The notes: generated by a model not told the origin, from the sequence alone. A stretch of DNA of 64,000 nucleotides from Dolomedes plantarius (GCA_907164885.2 OU015501.1:20107631-20171630); one strand, 5' to 3'. Shown: positions 33,721 to 45,246, numbered from the stretch's first letter. Numbers and translations are program-made.

Positions 33721-34522
33721 GTACCTCGACTTACGAGTGTCTCGACTTACGAGATTTTCGAGATATGAGCATTTTCTCGGCAGATATTTTGCATCGAGTT
33801 ACGAGCTAAAATTCGGGTTACGAGCAAGCTTCAGATACCCCACAGCTAGTTTGCGCAGCGAACTCCATGTGCGCATCAAATGAGAACACGAGGAGCATAT
33901 AATTTTTACAACCTTTCTGTACAATTATTATGCAATTGTATACATATTATTCTAAGACTACTATCCAGTCTAAAACCTAGAGAAACACTCAACAATTATC
34001 ACCCGGGGCAGCTCGCTCTGCCCCCACTTGAGTCGCCCTCCGAAACCAAACAGCGTTCTCCCTCTCTCACAACTTCAATTCCCCCCTCCCCCCTCACACT
34101 GGTACTCGCCATGGGTTCTAGGGGATAGGATGACCTTGGGCCTAGATCACAATCTCTCCTCCTTCTACGGATTCTGAGAAACCGATCTTCGGACTCTCCT
34201 TAAAAATGAATTTGGACAATTCATTCCAGTTAACGATGCAAAAATCACTCAGCTTCCGTGTCTCATTTTAAGAGGGTAGCTCGTAATAAAAGCGAAAGCG
34301 AGGAAAATGTGGCGAAAAGATCAAAAATCAACGAATAAGATTTAATTTTTCAGTTTTGTTTTTCTCCTCCTCTTTCATCAGCATCTTCAAGTCTGATCTC
34401 CAAGGTAAATGTTCTACATTACACTTAATAAAACAAGTTTATTGCCGTACATTCTATTGTATTGCGTTTTTATACAACGTTCGTAATTTACAAGAACATT
34501 TTTCTTATTTAAAAACATGTAA
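33717..34522. mobile_element. Tigger/pogo-type remnant, one end only
   Basis: AGTGGTACCTCGACTTACGA followed by repeated (T)CGACTTACGAG and GAGTTACGAGC text is the terminal repeat of Tigger-like elements. The inward sequence to about 34520 is unassigned and no matching right end is found. Confidence 0.55.
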
Positions 34523-34570
34523 CCAAAAATTGCTGTGTTTGGGGGGGAGCCCAAACACAGCAATTTTTGG
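34523..34570. repeat. Perfect 21-bp inverted repeat, 6-nt loop
   Basis: Left arm CCAAAAATTGCTGTGTTTGG plus G, loop GGGGAG, right arm its exact complement. Would form a 21-bp hairpin on either strand. Confidence 0.95.
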
Positions 34571-34582
34571 CATACATATATA

Positions 34583-34660
<78 letters not shown>
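34583..34660. repeat. (CA)n(TA)n(TG)n palindromic microsatellite
   Basis: CA, TA and TG blocks in mirror order make the tract self-complementary. The reading frames through it are artefacts. Confidence 0.95.
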
Positions 34661-34725
34661 AGCTTCATGTTTAACACTGAGGTACTCCTCCGTCTGAAGC
34701 TTCATGATTTCCCCATTGAAGCTTA

Positions 34726-34909
34726 GGGCCTGTTCACATAGGAGTCCGTTGCGTTGCGTTAAGGTAAAGATGACGTGAGACGAAAATAAACCAATCATAG
34801 GCCTCGAAATGATTAGCAATGAAATTTTTAACGCCTATGATTGGTTTATTTCGTCTCAACGTCATCTTTCCCTTAACGCTACGCAACGGACTCCTATGTG
34901 AACAGGCCC
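34726..34909. mobile_element. PIF/Harbinger-type MITE 1 (184 bp)
   Basis: Nearly complete palindrome: GGGCCTGTTCACATAGGAGT... and its complement ending ...ACTCCTATGTGAACAGGCCC, with arms of about 75 bp. Flanked by TTA on both sides (34723-34725, 34910-34912), the 3-bp duplication of PIF/Harbinger. No coding. Confidence 0.8.
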
Positions 34910-34912
34910 TTA

Positions 34913-35434
34913 GGCCCGTTGCACACACAGCGTTTTTATCTCTAGCGGAAATTTTCTATCGGACGTCGTTCCAACAGTAGACCACAGAAGTCAATTGGAG
35001 CTTTCACACACAGCGGAAAATGAAATTTTTCTTCGACGGTCGCTTGTGCAGCTGTCGAGTGCCACTGTGCGCTGGCGGCTTCGTTGACGCCAGATTGAAG
35101 TAGTTATCCATGTGACCCTATGCAAGCTTACACACACAGCGCATTCTACCGTCGTAGGGTCTTTTTCGAGGGTGTGGTTGGGGGTTTGCTGGGGGGGGCG
35201 CGCTGGTTTTCTTGGAATCGTAAAGGGGATTTGAAAAGGAGGGCTCCTCCGATCCCGGCTGGGAGGAGGGGGGCGTTGGTGCGACCCCTCTGGTTTCTTG
35301 GATACGTGCAGGATTCGAAAAGGAGGGGTGGGCCTTTCTCCCCTTCGACGGAGTTTTTCGCCGTGTGTGTAAGCTCTACTTTTAGAACGACGTCCGAAGG
35401 AAAATTTCCGCCTACGCCGTGTGTGCAACGGGCC
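34913..35434. mobile_element. PIF/Harbinger-type MITE 2 (522 bp)
   Basis: Ends GGCCCGTTGCACACACAGCG and, inverted, GGCCCGTTGCACACACGGCG. Flanked by TTA at 34910-34912 (shared with MITE 1) and 35435-35437. Inside is a second inverted pair, AGCTTACACACACAGCG near 35126 and its complement near 35375, and a two-copy GC-rich tandem (CTGGTTTTCTTGG.. at 35204, CTGGTTTCTTGG.. at 35290). Open frames here are by-products. Confidence 0.78.
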
Positions 35435-35501
35435 TTACGCTCCTTGTTTAGGTGAGAATTAACAGGAGTGATCAGTTTAAGGAAGCGAGGATTTCAGATT
35501 G

Positions 35502-35581
35502 CCTGACTGCGCATGCGTGATATTTTAGATTACCTGACTGCGCATGCGTGACATTTCAGCATACCTGACTGCGCATGCGTG
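35502..35581. promoter_or_regulatory. Three tandem NRF-1-like sites, 31-bp period
   Basis: CCTGACTGCGCATGCGTG begins at 35502, 35533 and 35564. The TGCGCATGCG core is close to the palindromic NRF-1 site (YGCGCAYGCGCR). No gene start is recognised beside it, so promoter function is only a possibility. Confidence 0.45.
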
Positions 35582-36902
35582 TCAACTTAGCATTTCTCCC
35601 GTTAAGCTTGCATGTGGAGAAGGTTTGCAATAGCTGGCGACTTATCGCTATTTTCGGTTTCACCAAAAAATATTTCTTTGAACCAAAGGAAAGCCATATT
35701 TGGCAACTTATTTTCTTTTCTAAATAAATTTTACTGATTTTTATTTAGTGTTGGTTAGATTCATTCATCCTTGCACATACATAAAATTGTTGATACTTCG
35801 AAAGTTTAAATGATATTTTGAAGTCAAGTAAACAATTTAAGTTGTTCTATAAAATATTTTTAGTTTTAGTTTTTTATTTGCCTTTCAGTTCTAATAATTG
35901 AAATACTAGATTATAAACAATTAAATTATGACACTAAACATTTACTTATAAGGAGAAAATAACCAGATAGGGTTTATTTATATGTTTTATATGAGCTATA
36001 CATCTCTTTTTTGCATATTTATTTAATATTTTCTTGTGTTTCAAATATCTATATAATACTTTTAACATCTAATGTTTTAGAAATTTAATTTTCTCCACAT
36101 ACCTCGTATATTAGATTTTCATTATTTAGCAATATTGATACTTATACTGTTATAATTTTCCCCCATGAGAGAAGCTTAAAGTATGTTTGCATTAGCATTT
36201 TTAAAAATGCTTTTTACATACTTTCAAACATTCCCTCATATCATTCGTTACTTTCTTGAATGCTTGTTACATAGAATATTAATACATTAATTTTAATGAA
36301 CCTATTACTTGATCAGGTTCCATTACGAAATTTCTTTAGTTGATGCTTTCTTTATTTGACTGATGAGAACTTTTTATAAGTAGAATATGAATTGAAAATC
36401 GCAAATTCTTTTCTGTCCATTATACAAAATAAAGGATTAAAAAATAAATTTTTTAGAATGAACTATGATTTAAAATTTAACATATATGAAGCAACAGTCA
36501 ATTACTTATGAATAGAATATGTAAAAAAGTTAAAAAAGCTTTAGTGATAACATTAAAACAAATAATCTGCTGAATCACATGCAAAATACAGAATATTATT
36601 TTTAGATTTACAATAGTATGAAAAGAGTATATAAGCAATGGATATTAATATTTATTAAATTCTAAAATTAACCAATAATTTTTTTTTTTAGAACAAATAA
36701 TTTTTGTTTTCTCATAAATCCTATTTTCTTGCGGCCCACAGCAGCTTTCCATAAAGTTATATGGCCCTCATAAAATTTCCAGTTGTGCAGGCCTGCTCTA
36801 AACAGTAATATTTTAAAGATATATTTCTCACTAGCTGAATACCTGTGTTTCACTATGGAGTACATTCAAATTAAATACAATGGTCAATGTATACAATTAA
36901 TG

Positions 36903-36940
<38 letters not shown>

Positions 36941-39900
36941 ATAAATACAATGGTCAATCTATGCAATTAAATGCCAATAAAAAAATATATATATTTATAA
37001 AAAAAATCGTAACAGATATTTTTACAGACAAAATATTGGCTATAAAAATAAAATATTCAAATTAAATACAACGGTCAATGTATGCAATTATTTGCAAGAT
37101 ATATGAATAATTTCAAAGGGAAAATATGACAGTGTTTAAGTAAAAAGTAGCATACTCCAATAGGTTTTTAAGTTTATTTGTTAAAATCTACTAGCCAAAA
37201 AAGTCCACTGATCAGACACTGCTTTTTAATTTTACAGCAGCACTGAGCAAGTACTCATTTAGCTTAATACACTACGATTTTAGACAACTTTAGTCAGTAA
37301 ATTAATCATTCACTGAATATTCATATAAAACACATTATTTTAACCTAGTGATTAAACAGTAAACAATAACTACAAATACTAATTTAAAATTATATTTTGA
37401 GAAAGAGCTTTCATAAAAACATGTCATACTTGTGAATATATTTTTGTTGTTTGACACACATTATAATGAACAATCTGCTAATTAAACTATTTAAGCTTCA
37501 TAACAGCAAGCAGCAAAACTAACTTTTATTTTATTTCACAGTGAACTACTAAGGACAAAAGTTGAAACACATAGCTAATAATTATTCTCAAGATGCTACA
37601 GAACTTTTTCACAGAAATTAAACTGAATATATAATGGGGGAGAAAAATGGTTTCAATGACAAAACAATCACTTTCAGCAAATCAGATGCCTTAAAAAAGA
37701 AAAATAAATAAATTATTTTTAATTAAGTTTAGTTAGATGATTACAAAATCCCTTTCACTTCCATCTTAGGTACATGTGAATTACTTCTAACTATGAAAAA
37801 AGTTATGGTAAAATAGAAACATTAACATTTATCATTAAAATAATTTCTATAAAATTATACATAAAGCTGTTAATCGTTATAGCACATTCAAATGACACAT
37901 AACAATCATTAGTTCCTTTCAGACAATACTCATTGGATAAAGATCTGAAAGGGTAAAAACTCATAAATACTATTAATTGTAAAAATTACATCTGTTATAT
38001 CACACAGAAGTCAAGAGCTTGAATGCATGCACACCACATAATCCAACACTTCCATTCAGCCGATATGACTGCATGAATATCTGACAGGGAAAAAACTTAT
38101 TAATACTGTTAGTTCTAAAAATTACATCTGTTAGACAATTGATGGAATGCATGCACACTATATAATCAACACTTCCTTTCAGCCGATATGGGTGAAATTT
38201 ATATTTAGTCTTGAAAAGCAACATCTGATTTGCTAATTTCCTGTACAAACACCTGACAAATTTATTATTTGTTCACTACACGTTTAAAAACAAGTAATTA
38301 CAGGAGTTATAAACTACACTAACTGCAAATAATAATTGATGCTGATAATCACTCCCACATGAATATCATAAATTAGAAGCGTACAAAGCAAACGGTACTA
38401 ATCTACTTAAGAACAAAGTAAACCAAGTTCTTCTTACAAAAATATAATTCGTTAATTAAATATAATTATAAAGAAAATTGTTCCCCGTCCCGTCCCGTCC
38501 CAAGTTGAGCAATTAATGGCGCCTTAAAATACAATATATAAACCAAAACAACAAGACTATAGCGATTGAAATTTTACATAAACGTACTTAATTACTTCAA
38601 TCTTGGGGTAAAATGTAGATAAATATAAACATGTACCTCCAACACAGCAGATACAAAAAAGTATGCGTCGTTGTGATTAGCATTTCAAATACGATGTTCA
38701 ACAATACCTGTATAAATTTACGTTGTCAATAGACACCAGCAGTCAGCAATACCAGCACACGGGCATTTTTCAATTAACAACGCTAAGTTTGGCAATTTGG
38801 TGAAAAACGGTTTTCCGACGATTTGGCACGTTTTGTTGGGGCGATAATTATTACATACCAGTAAACCCATTGCAGCGGTGATATAGGTTTTTATAGTGGC
38901 GCCATCTATTCGCTAAAGAAGGACTTATAATCTGCGATAATAAATTTTTATTTGTATTTTCACACGTTGTTATTTTATGTATAAAATATAAACTATTTTG
39001 GTGCGAATATTATATTAGAAACTATTAATATCTGTTTTCCTGTTATATGTGGTGTAACATAACTGAGAAAATTTCATTAGATCACTGAAAAAATTTAATT
39101 TTGTTAATAAGATCATAATATATGCTAGAATAGTAATGATAACATTCTAATGACATCTTGAACATTTCCCAAATTTCTGTAATTTCATTGCCTACTACAA
39201 GCAGCCTCAGGTATTACATGAAGCAGCTTATTTTACCTTAGGCGTCTCCCAGTAGTAAATAGCCTCTTGCATGCTTTTCCTAAAAAATAATAAATCCCAT
39301 TACCCAAACTGTCTTATGTACACACACTTATACCTATATATATTCATTTAAAGGGCAGTTTCAGTTAGTTATCCCTATAGAAAACTTTTTTCATTTTATG
39401 ATAATACTAAATTTGGTTTAGATGTGACTCACTAAATGATAATAAATTAAAAATGTAAAATCAAAATCTTAAGATAGCTTCTGCCAGTTTTTATGTTCTT
39501 GATTCAGCTATATCAAAAGCATGTGAAGCAAAGCATTAGAATTTATACCATGTTAAGAGAACAAAATTCATGATGAAATTAATATAAAGGTATTTCTTTT
39601 TAAATCGCCATTGTTATATCAATACTTTGACCAGTTTTTGAAGTGATCTCAATGCTATTCCATTTATCAATGACCCTATTGTAAATAAAATAAATAATGA
39701 GGTACTGTACAATATCCAATTCAAACAGACATTTAGTGTTTAATTTTGTATTTTAACAATAAATGAATCTATTTCATTAAATTCAATTGTTTAATCATAT
39801 ACAACTCTTCACAGGGAAGTCCAACATTACATTTAGTTGATTGTAGCTTTACAGATTTTCAATGTGAGGTATGATTTATTGTCTGTCTACATATTCACTT

Positions 39901-40195
39901 TTACAACTTACTCTTTTGACCATATATTTTAAGCTGTTAAGGTTATAGTTTCAGCTTTATCAGTAAATTTATATATAGATTTAAATTTGACATTTGATCT
40001 GATGTTGCTGTCGGTCAAGTGGCATGAGCAACTACAACAATAAACTTGGCCAAAGTGAGTATATTTTGGATCATCTGGGGATAGTAGGGCACATTGTCTT
40101 AGAATGGGATCAGTTCCAAGAAAAACCAAAATCTTTGTCACTGAATATGTAATATATGATTGTGACCTCTTTACCCATATCCTCATTAAATTTTA
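35582..40195. other. AT-rich intergenic region
   Basis: No gene seen over 4.6 kb. Holds three copies of a 35-bp AAATACAATGGTCAATGTAT-type block (about 36871, 36944, 37057), a (TA)n at 36907-36934, a tandem pair of about 135 bp at 37940-38195 (CATCTGTTA...TTCAGCCGATATG), CCCGTCCCGTCCCGTCCC at 38485, and a TAGATGGCGCCAC-type motif (minus strand) near 38895. Confidence 0.6.
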
Positions 40196-40380
40196 AGTTG
40201 CATCATGGTTAGCGTTCTGGCTTAATATAAGAAAAGTGACAGGTTTGAATCTTAGGTTAGCATGGCTGTTGTAATGGGTCGGAATCCACTTTAAACCATA
40301 GGTCCCAGTCTAATTAGCCCTCTTGAGCATAATTGACCATAGAGTTACAAATCAACTGACCCAATAGTCCAAATTTAATA
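40196..40380 (+). repeat. tRNA-derived SINE-like copy
   Basis: TGGTTAGCGTTCTGGC resembles a polymerase III A box and, about 30 bp on, AGGTTTGAATCTT resembles a B box (GGTTCGAATCC), as in the tRNA head of a SINE. The body runs on through GGGTCGGAATCCACTTTAAA. No second copy in the window and no poly(A) tail obvious. Confidence 0.5.
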
Positions 40381-41237
40381 TTGTCTTTTCTTTATTAGAA
40401 ATTAACAAAAATAAATAATCTTCTAAATAAAGGTCAGCAGAATTCAAGATAGAAAATATCTTGCTCTTTAAAAATGATTTAATCATTATCATCAACTTGC
40501 ATTAAAATTCAGGAATAAACTTTAGCTACTAAATGAATTCAAATGATTAAATGATTATAAGGGTTTAAGCATATTTACTAAATGATTATAGGGTACTAAT
40601 TATGGTTACTATTAAGGGAGTTAAAAATGGCTTTCTGCTTGTTGGGTTATCTAGTGTAATAAGTGCAAAACTTTTCTTATAAATAGATCTTATGGAATCC
40701 CAAGAAACAAAATATTTATCTCTATTATCCAAAAGTGTTACAAATTTTACAGTGTTTCATTTTGCTCCCTTTGGTAATCTCACTTAGCATCCTTCAATTT
40801 ATACCCAAGAAAAATATTGTTATTCTGAATTCTGAGGCTATTGAATTCTAGAAGTTCAGTAGTATTGTTATCTACAATACAAATGAAAAATGCAATCTTT
40901 TCAGGTCTTCATAAGAAAGTACATTAAATGCCGAATTAAAAAAAAAATTACAAAATAAAAAAAGAAATGTGCATTAGTATCACATAAAATATGCCCAAAG
41001 ACTTACATGATCATAACACAACAAATAAAAATGTTGAATACAGAACTTTTACGTTATGTTCAGAAATGCTCTGAATCTTTAATATTAAAAAAACATAATA
41101 AAAACCCGTCAAAGCTATACAAATCCTTCTTTAACTTAAGATGCACAAAAGTCCAATATTTGAATGATTTTTTCGAAATTTTTTCTAAGTTTCATAATTT
41201 AAAAAGGCAAAAAGAAATTCGAAGTTACACGTTTTGA
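40381..41237. other. AT-rich sequence upstream of the Tim8-like exon
   Basis: No coding or repeat feature recognised; the 76-codon frame at 41007-41237 matches nothing known to me. Confidence 0.35.
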
Positions 41238-41315
41238 GAACCGCTAAAACACGTTGGCGAGAACATTTTTCCACTCCGCCAAACACGGTAAAATCTCCAA
41301 AATTAGCGCAGAAAA

Positions 41316-41395
41316 AATCCAAGATGGCGGACCTGGCCCGAACTCCTAGACGATTGCCGGAAAGGTTTCACCCGTTTATCGGAAGCTTAGTTTAA
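41316..41395 (+). promoter_or_regulatory. YY1/TSS-type element and 23-codon upstream ORF
   Basis: CCAAGATGGCGGAC (41319-41332) matches the YY1 core AAGATGGCGG often found at or just after metazoan transcription starts. If transcribed, its ATG (41324) opens MADLARTPRRLPERFHPFIG followed by SLV and TAA at 41393-41395, 33 bp before the next ATG of interest at 41429. It could restrain translation of the main frame. The surrounding 41238-41430 is less AT-rich than its flanks, as a promoter would be. Confidence 0.45.
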
Positions 41396-41428
41396 AGTGA
41401 ATTGTACGAAGAGAATAAATAACTTGCA

Positions 41429-41527
41429 ATGTCCTTCGATCAGGGCGCCGGCAGTGGTGACTTAAACGATGGAGAGTTGGAAAAGTTTCTCACCGTGGAA
41501 AAAGTTAAAACTCAGTTTCATGAACAG
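41429..41527 (+). CDS. First exon of a Tim8-like mitochondrial import chaperone
   Basis: 33 codons, MSFDQGAGSGDLNDGELEKF then LTVEKVKTQFHEQ, ending CAG and followed by GTAGGT, a good donor in phase 0. The pattern LxxFLxxExxKxxFxxQ just before the expected CWEKC twin-CX3C core is that of Tim8 (TIMM8A/B, Drosophila Tim8), small intermembrane-space chaperones that pair with Tim13 to escort membrane proteins. An exon 1 ending just before the Cys motif is plausible for Tim8. The remaining exon(s) are not seen in the window, so the first intron would exceed 22 kb. Supported by the promoter-like context. Identification is from a short match; other small Tim-like or unrelated N-termini remain possible. 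Confidence 0.55.
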
Positions 41528-42512
41528 GTAGGTAGACGTACTTGGTAATTTTTAAATAAAAAAATTTTTTATTATGTTATCTGGTTTGATATTCAGAATG
41601 TAGGTAACATTGCTATCTTTAACAGGTGTAATTTCAACTGCATAACATTATTTTTTCAACTCATACTTCAATTTTTTCTTGAGTTGTAGTAGTTACTAAA
41701 TATGGAAATTAAAATATATGAGCATTCTAGTGTGTAGAGTAAAAATCTTAATTTTTTCTGTTGAGATCCTGTAGATGTGCAGAATATCCCAAGTTTCATT
41801 TGTAATTTCATCATACTGTGTAAAATAAATGTTGATATCTCTAGACTAGGAAAATATTTTTGATGTGAAGTTGTATATTTGTAAACCCATATTTTGTTAT
41901 CTAACAAAACCAGTTGCACAAATTGGTTACTTTTAACATAATTCTAAATTACAGTATGGTTCCTCTAAAAAACCTGTATTAACATCATGATTATTTCTAT
42001 ATAAATCATAATTGTACAATACTGTACCTATACAAACTTTCTTCGGCTAAGGTCTCGAATCCAGACTGTTTTGGCAAGGAAAGCATTACCCGACTCTAAA
42101 AAAATTTATTTAAGATCATGCGTGGATTTTTTTATTTTGATGCAAGAATTTTTTTTTAGTCTTTACTGCTAATAAATAACTATATTCATGCATTATTTAT
42201 GCATTTCAAATATTATACCTATATTTTTCTGTTTTATACAATATTTTTCAGGAGAAAGAAAAAACTAATAATTATTTTCATGTATTATTTCTGCATGGAT
42301 GTTTGCTGCTAATTAAAGTACAGGTGGATATAATTAATAAGTTAGATTTTATAAAAGTTTCTATTTCTTGGTAATTATATATTAAAAAATTGATAATTCT
42401 AATTTTCTAATATTATTATAAATTTCATATTTTTTTTTTTTAGTTTAAAATAATGTTTTTCCCACTACTTAATAAATAATACTATTGATGCCTATGCACT
42501 ATTCATACATTG
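41528..42512 (+). other. Putative first intron, 5' part
   Basis: AT-rich, starts GTAGGTAGACG. No feature before the first microsatellite. No acceptor plus CWEKC-coding exon was found by eye downstream in the window. Confidence 0.4.
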
Positions 42513-42575
42513 TATATATATATATATATATATAATATATATATGATATATATATATATACATTCATACATACAC

Positions 42576-42622
<47 letters not shown>

Positions 42623-42648
42623 CATGCATGCATTTATATAAATATATA
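42513..42648. repeat. Compound TA/TACA/TG microsatellite
   Basis: TA tract, ACATACATAC and TG runs ending at the TA that precedes a Tc1-like end. Confidence 0.9.
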
Positions 42649-42900
42649 CACTACTGTCAAAAAGTATTGCAAGTTTGAGAAATTTTACATTTTTACAAGA
42701 ATAAGCCCCAAAAAATATTTTTTCAATGTAGCTGATATTTTTTAATGCCAATATGTTAAATTAGTTTAAAGACAAAATATGATTAAGTTATTGAACAAAA
42801 AAAATTACAGTTCGCTCTCTGTTTAATGACTTTCAAGGGACCGTGAAAAATCGTCCTTATTATGGGAAGCCACCAGATGGTTTTGATCACAGCAGCCACT
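42649..42900. mobile_element. Tc1-like end fragment and pogo/Tigger-like end fragment
   Basis: CACTACTGTCAAAAAGTATT at 42649 (after TA) looks like a Tc1 terminal repeat. CAGTTCGCTCTCTGTTTAAT at 42808 (after TA), with GGGACCGTGAAAAATCGTCC further in, resembles the Tigger end at 48288. No partners found. Confidence 0.45.
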
Positions 42901-42960
42901 CTTTTAAGCACTCTTTTATACATATACATGCATACATATATGTATATATATATTTATACA

Positions 42961-43091
42961 CAGGGCTAGATTTGAGGCGGAACACACCGGAACAGTGTTC
43001 TGGTACTTCTCTTTATCAATAATTTGGAATACCCCCACACACCCCGGAATGTTACCATTCCGGCACCTCTATTTCTAGAAATCTAGCACTG
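42961..43091. mobile_element. hAT-type MITE, 131 bp, perfect 8-bp target duplication
   Basis: Ends CAGGGCTAGATTT and, inverted, CAGTGCTAGATTT; both continue toward an AGG...CCGGAA block. Flanked by TTTATACA at 42953-42960 and 43092-43099, identical 8-bp direct repeats as made by hAT transposases. Confidence 0.85.
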
Positions 43092-43099
43092 TTTATACA

Positions 43100-43118
43100 G
43101 ATATAAATATATATATGT

Positions 43119-43149
<31 letters not shown>

Positions 43150-43266
43150 AATGTATATATATATATATAAATGTATATATATATATAAATATATATATAC
43201 TCATATATATATATACATATATATATAAATAATATATATATACTATATAATATATATATATATGTG

Positions 43267-43318
<52 letters not shown>
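43100..43318. repeat. Interrupted TA-rich microsatellite
   Basis: TA with AAA, TG and CA interruptions. Ends at the CAGTG of the next element. Confidence 0.95.
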
Positions 43319-43321
<3 letters not shown>

Positions 43322-44277
43322 TGATTTCCGCTTATAAGAATCACGTTTGTTATTATTGTTTTTGATTCTTATATGCGGTTGATTCTTATAGCCGAAATTT
43401 AGGTTTTTGGACAGGCACACACACACCTATATATACATATATTACATAATTTACCATAAATACTCTTTAAATTACGTTCTTTTATTAAGATTATTTATTA
43501 TAATTTTAAAAATACAACTTAATTTCTAGACCTATATGTAGATACACGATTATAGTAATAGAAGAAAAAATCCAGTATTTGTTACAACATACCTGCTTAA
43601 CAGTTTTAATATTTCAATTACAGGAAGGGAGCGAGAAAAAGTTTTCTATGGTAGGTTGACGTAATGAAGTTTTCAGGAGGCTGTTTATACCTCTTTCAAT
43701 ACTAATAGTCTCAGACGAAGATTCACCTTCTAGCTTACGTTTTATGGTTTGATAACGTGCTGAATCTACTAATGTCACGTTTGCCTAAGTGATAGTGGAC
43801 ACTTCACCGAAGTTTTATGTGTTTCAGGGTCCAGGAAGCCGCAACCAGGATGTGGGAGGTGGGAAAAAAAAGTCTATTTATGTTTGTCAGTAGAGAAAAG
43901 CGAAATCGGACCTGGACGGGTAAAGATGCCCCTGGGTCAAGCTAATAGGACAGTGTTGTGCTAAAGCGTTTAAGGGGAAACTGTTATGTTATGTCTAACA
44001 AAGAAAGGGATGAATTTTACGACTATATTCCATCCCATCTTATCAATCTTTCCTTAAGAAAAAAAAGAAAGAACTTCGTGCCTTTTGAGGGTTTAAGTAG
44101 CTTTTTTTGAAAAATGAAAGGAAAGCGAAGATTGTAAACTGATTCTTAAAACCGGTGGATTGATTCTTTAAAGCGAAAATTTTAACATGGAAATAATACA
44201 TTTGTTTTTGTTTTCGCGATATTGATTCTTATAAACGGTTGATTCTTATACCCACTGATCACTATAAGCGGTGGTTA

Positions 44278-44280
<3 letters not shown>
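43319..44280. mobile_element. Non-autonomous pogo-like element (962 bp)
   Basis: Left CAGTGATTTCCGCTTATAAG and right, inverted, CAGTAACCACCGCTTATAGT share CAGT.A...CCGCTTATA, and each is followed inside by (T)GATTCTTATA repeats (also at 43360-43392 and 44219-44260). TA flanks on both sides. No transposase frame recognised within. Confidence 0.7.

Positions 44281-44334
<54 letters not shown>
44281..44334. repeat. (TA)n microsatellite
   Basis: Starts immediately at the end of the pogo-like element. Confidence 0.95.
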
Positions 44335-44340
<6 letters not shown>

Positions 44341-44342
<2 letters not shown>

Positions 44343-44613
44343 TTTATATTCTCAAAGCAAATTTACTTTTGACTTATACGACAAAAGATCTGATTATGAT
44401 TTTAATATTGTTAATTTTCAAAATTACCTAACCTGTTTACATAAATCTGTTTTTAATAACATTATTGTAAATCAGTTAGTTCGTATAAAAAGGCTATGTT
44501 CTAAAGACAATAGGAGTAACCATATTTTAGACTTGATAGCTGTGCTAACACGTAATTATTACCCTGATAGTCTATCCAAACACATAATTGGTTGTTTTCG
44601 TTTTAATGAATAG
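44341..44613 (+). pseudogene. Reverse-transcriptase C-terminal remnant (Penelope/PLE-like)
   Basis: Reads FDLYDKRSDYDFNIVNFQNY ... QLVRIKRLCSKDNRSNHILD ... LTRNYYPDSLSKHIIG. The pattern YDKRxDFxFxIVNFP...SQLIRxxRxCS...LxKQGYPxxxL is the RT extension found in many animal retroelement proteins. Class assignment is uncertain. 5' part absent, cut by the TA tract. Confidence 0.5.
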
Positions 44614-45151
44614 TTTGTTCTGTTGCAATTAATAAGTAAAAAATAATAATAAGTAAAATTAGAAAAAATAACTACTAAAAGTAAAAAATTTAAAAATAAA
44701 ATTAAAAAATAAACTAAAAATGAAAATAAGATAAATAACTCTTAGTAATAAAAATAATCTAAATTCATAAAGGATTAATAGTCCTAAAACACAGTATCCA
44801 TAGTAGGTCAGTTTCTGTGTTTCCATAATCTCCATGGTTGCAAACTTTGTGACGTCAGTCATCTAGCGGTTACTTTTTCTTAAATTCCACTCTGTCTAGC
44901 GCCACTCTTGATTTTCTATGTTAAGTAACTCTAAATTCAATTCTACTGTTTTTCATGGACTGTATGGTGTCTGAGTATGTTTATTGTATAGATCATACTT
45001 ATCTGAAACAGTCCATTAGGTTTTTAGACAGTATTGACACCTCTGATGATGAGATATTCTCTAAAACCTTTTTCAATCGTATATTTTCATGTTTTTGGTT
45101 CCTGGCTGTAGTAGCTTTAGTGCTCTTACTGGTTTTTTTCTCTCTCTCAAC

Positions 45152-45155
<4 letters not shown>
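44614..45155. other. Unassigned
   Basis: AT-rich. Contains a perfect CRE octamer TGACGTCA near 44851. No gene recognised. Confidence 0.35.
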
Positions 45156-45211
<56 letters not shown>

Positions 45212-45246
45212 GTATATATATATAAATATATATATGTATATAAATA
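45156..45246. repeat. (TA)n microsatellite with interruptions
   Basis: Ends at the TA preceding CAGTCGAACCTCC. Confidence 0.95.

Noticed and set aside
34668..34710. Reading MKLQTEEYLSVKHEA on the minus strand, similar to text near 10390 and 12243
   Set aside because: Shared nucleotide repeat without a preserved frame in the other copies; not enough to call an exon.
34991..35455. Overlapping frames of 111 and 145 codons, Arg/Pro-rich
   Set aside because: They lie wholly inside a TTA-flanked MITE and follow its GC-rich inverted repeats.
44851..44858. TGACGTCA as a CRE promoter site
   Set aside because: A single octamer in 64 kb is expected by chance about once and no gene start is adjacent.
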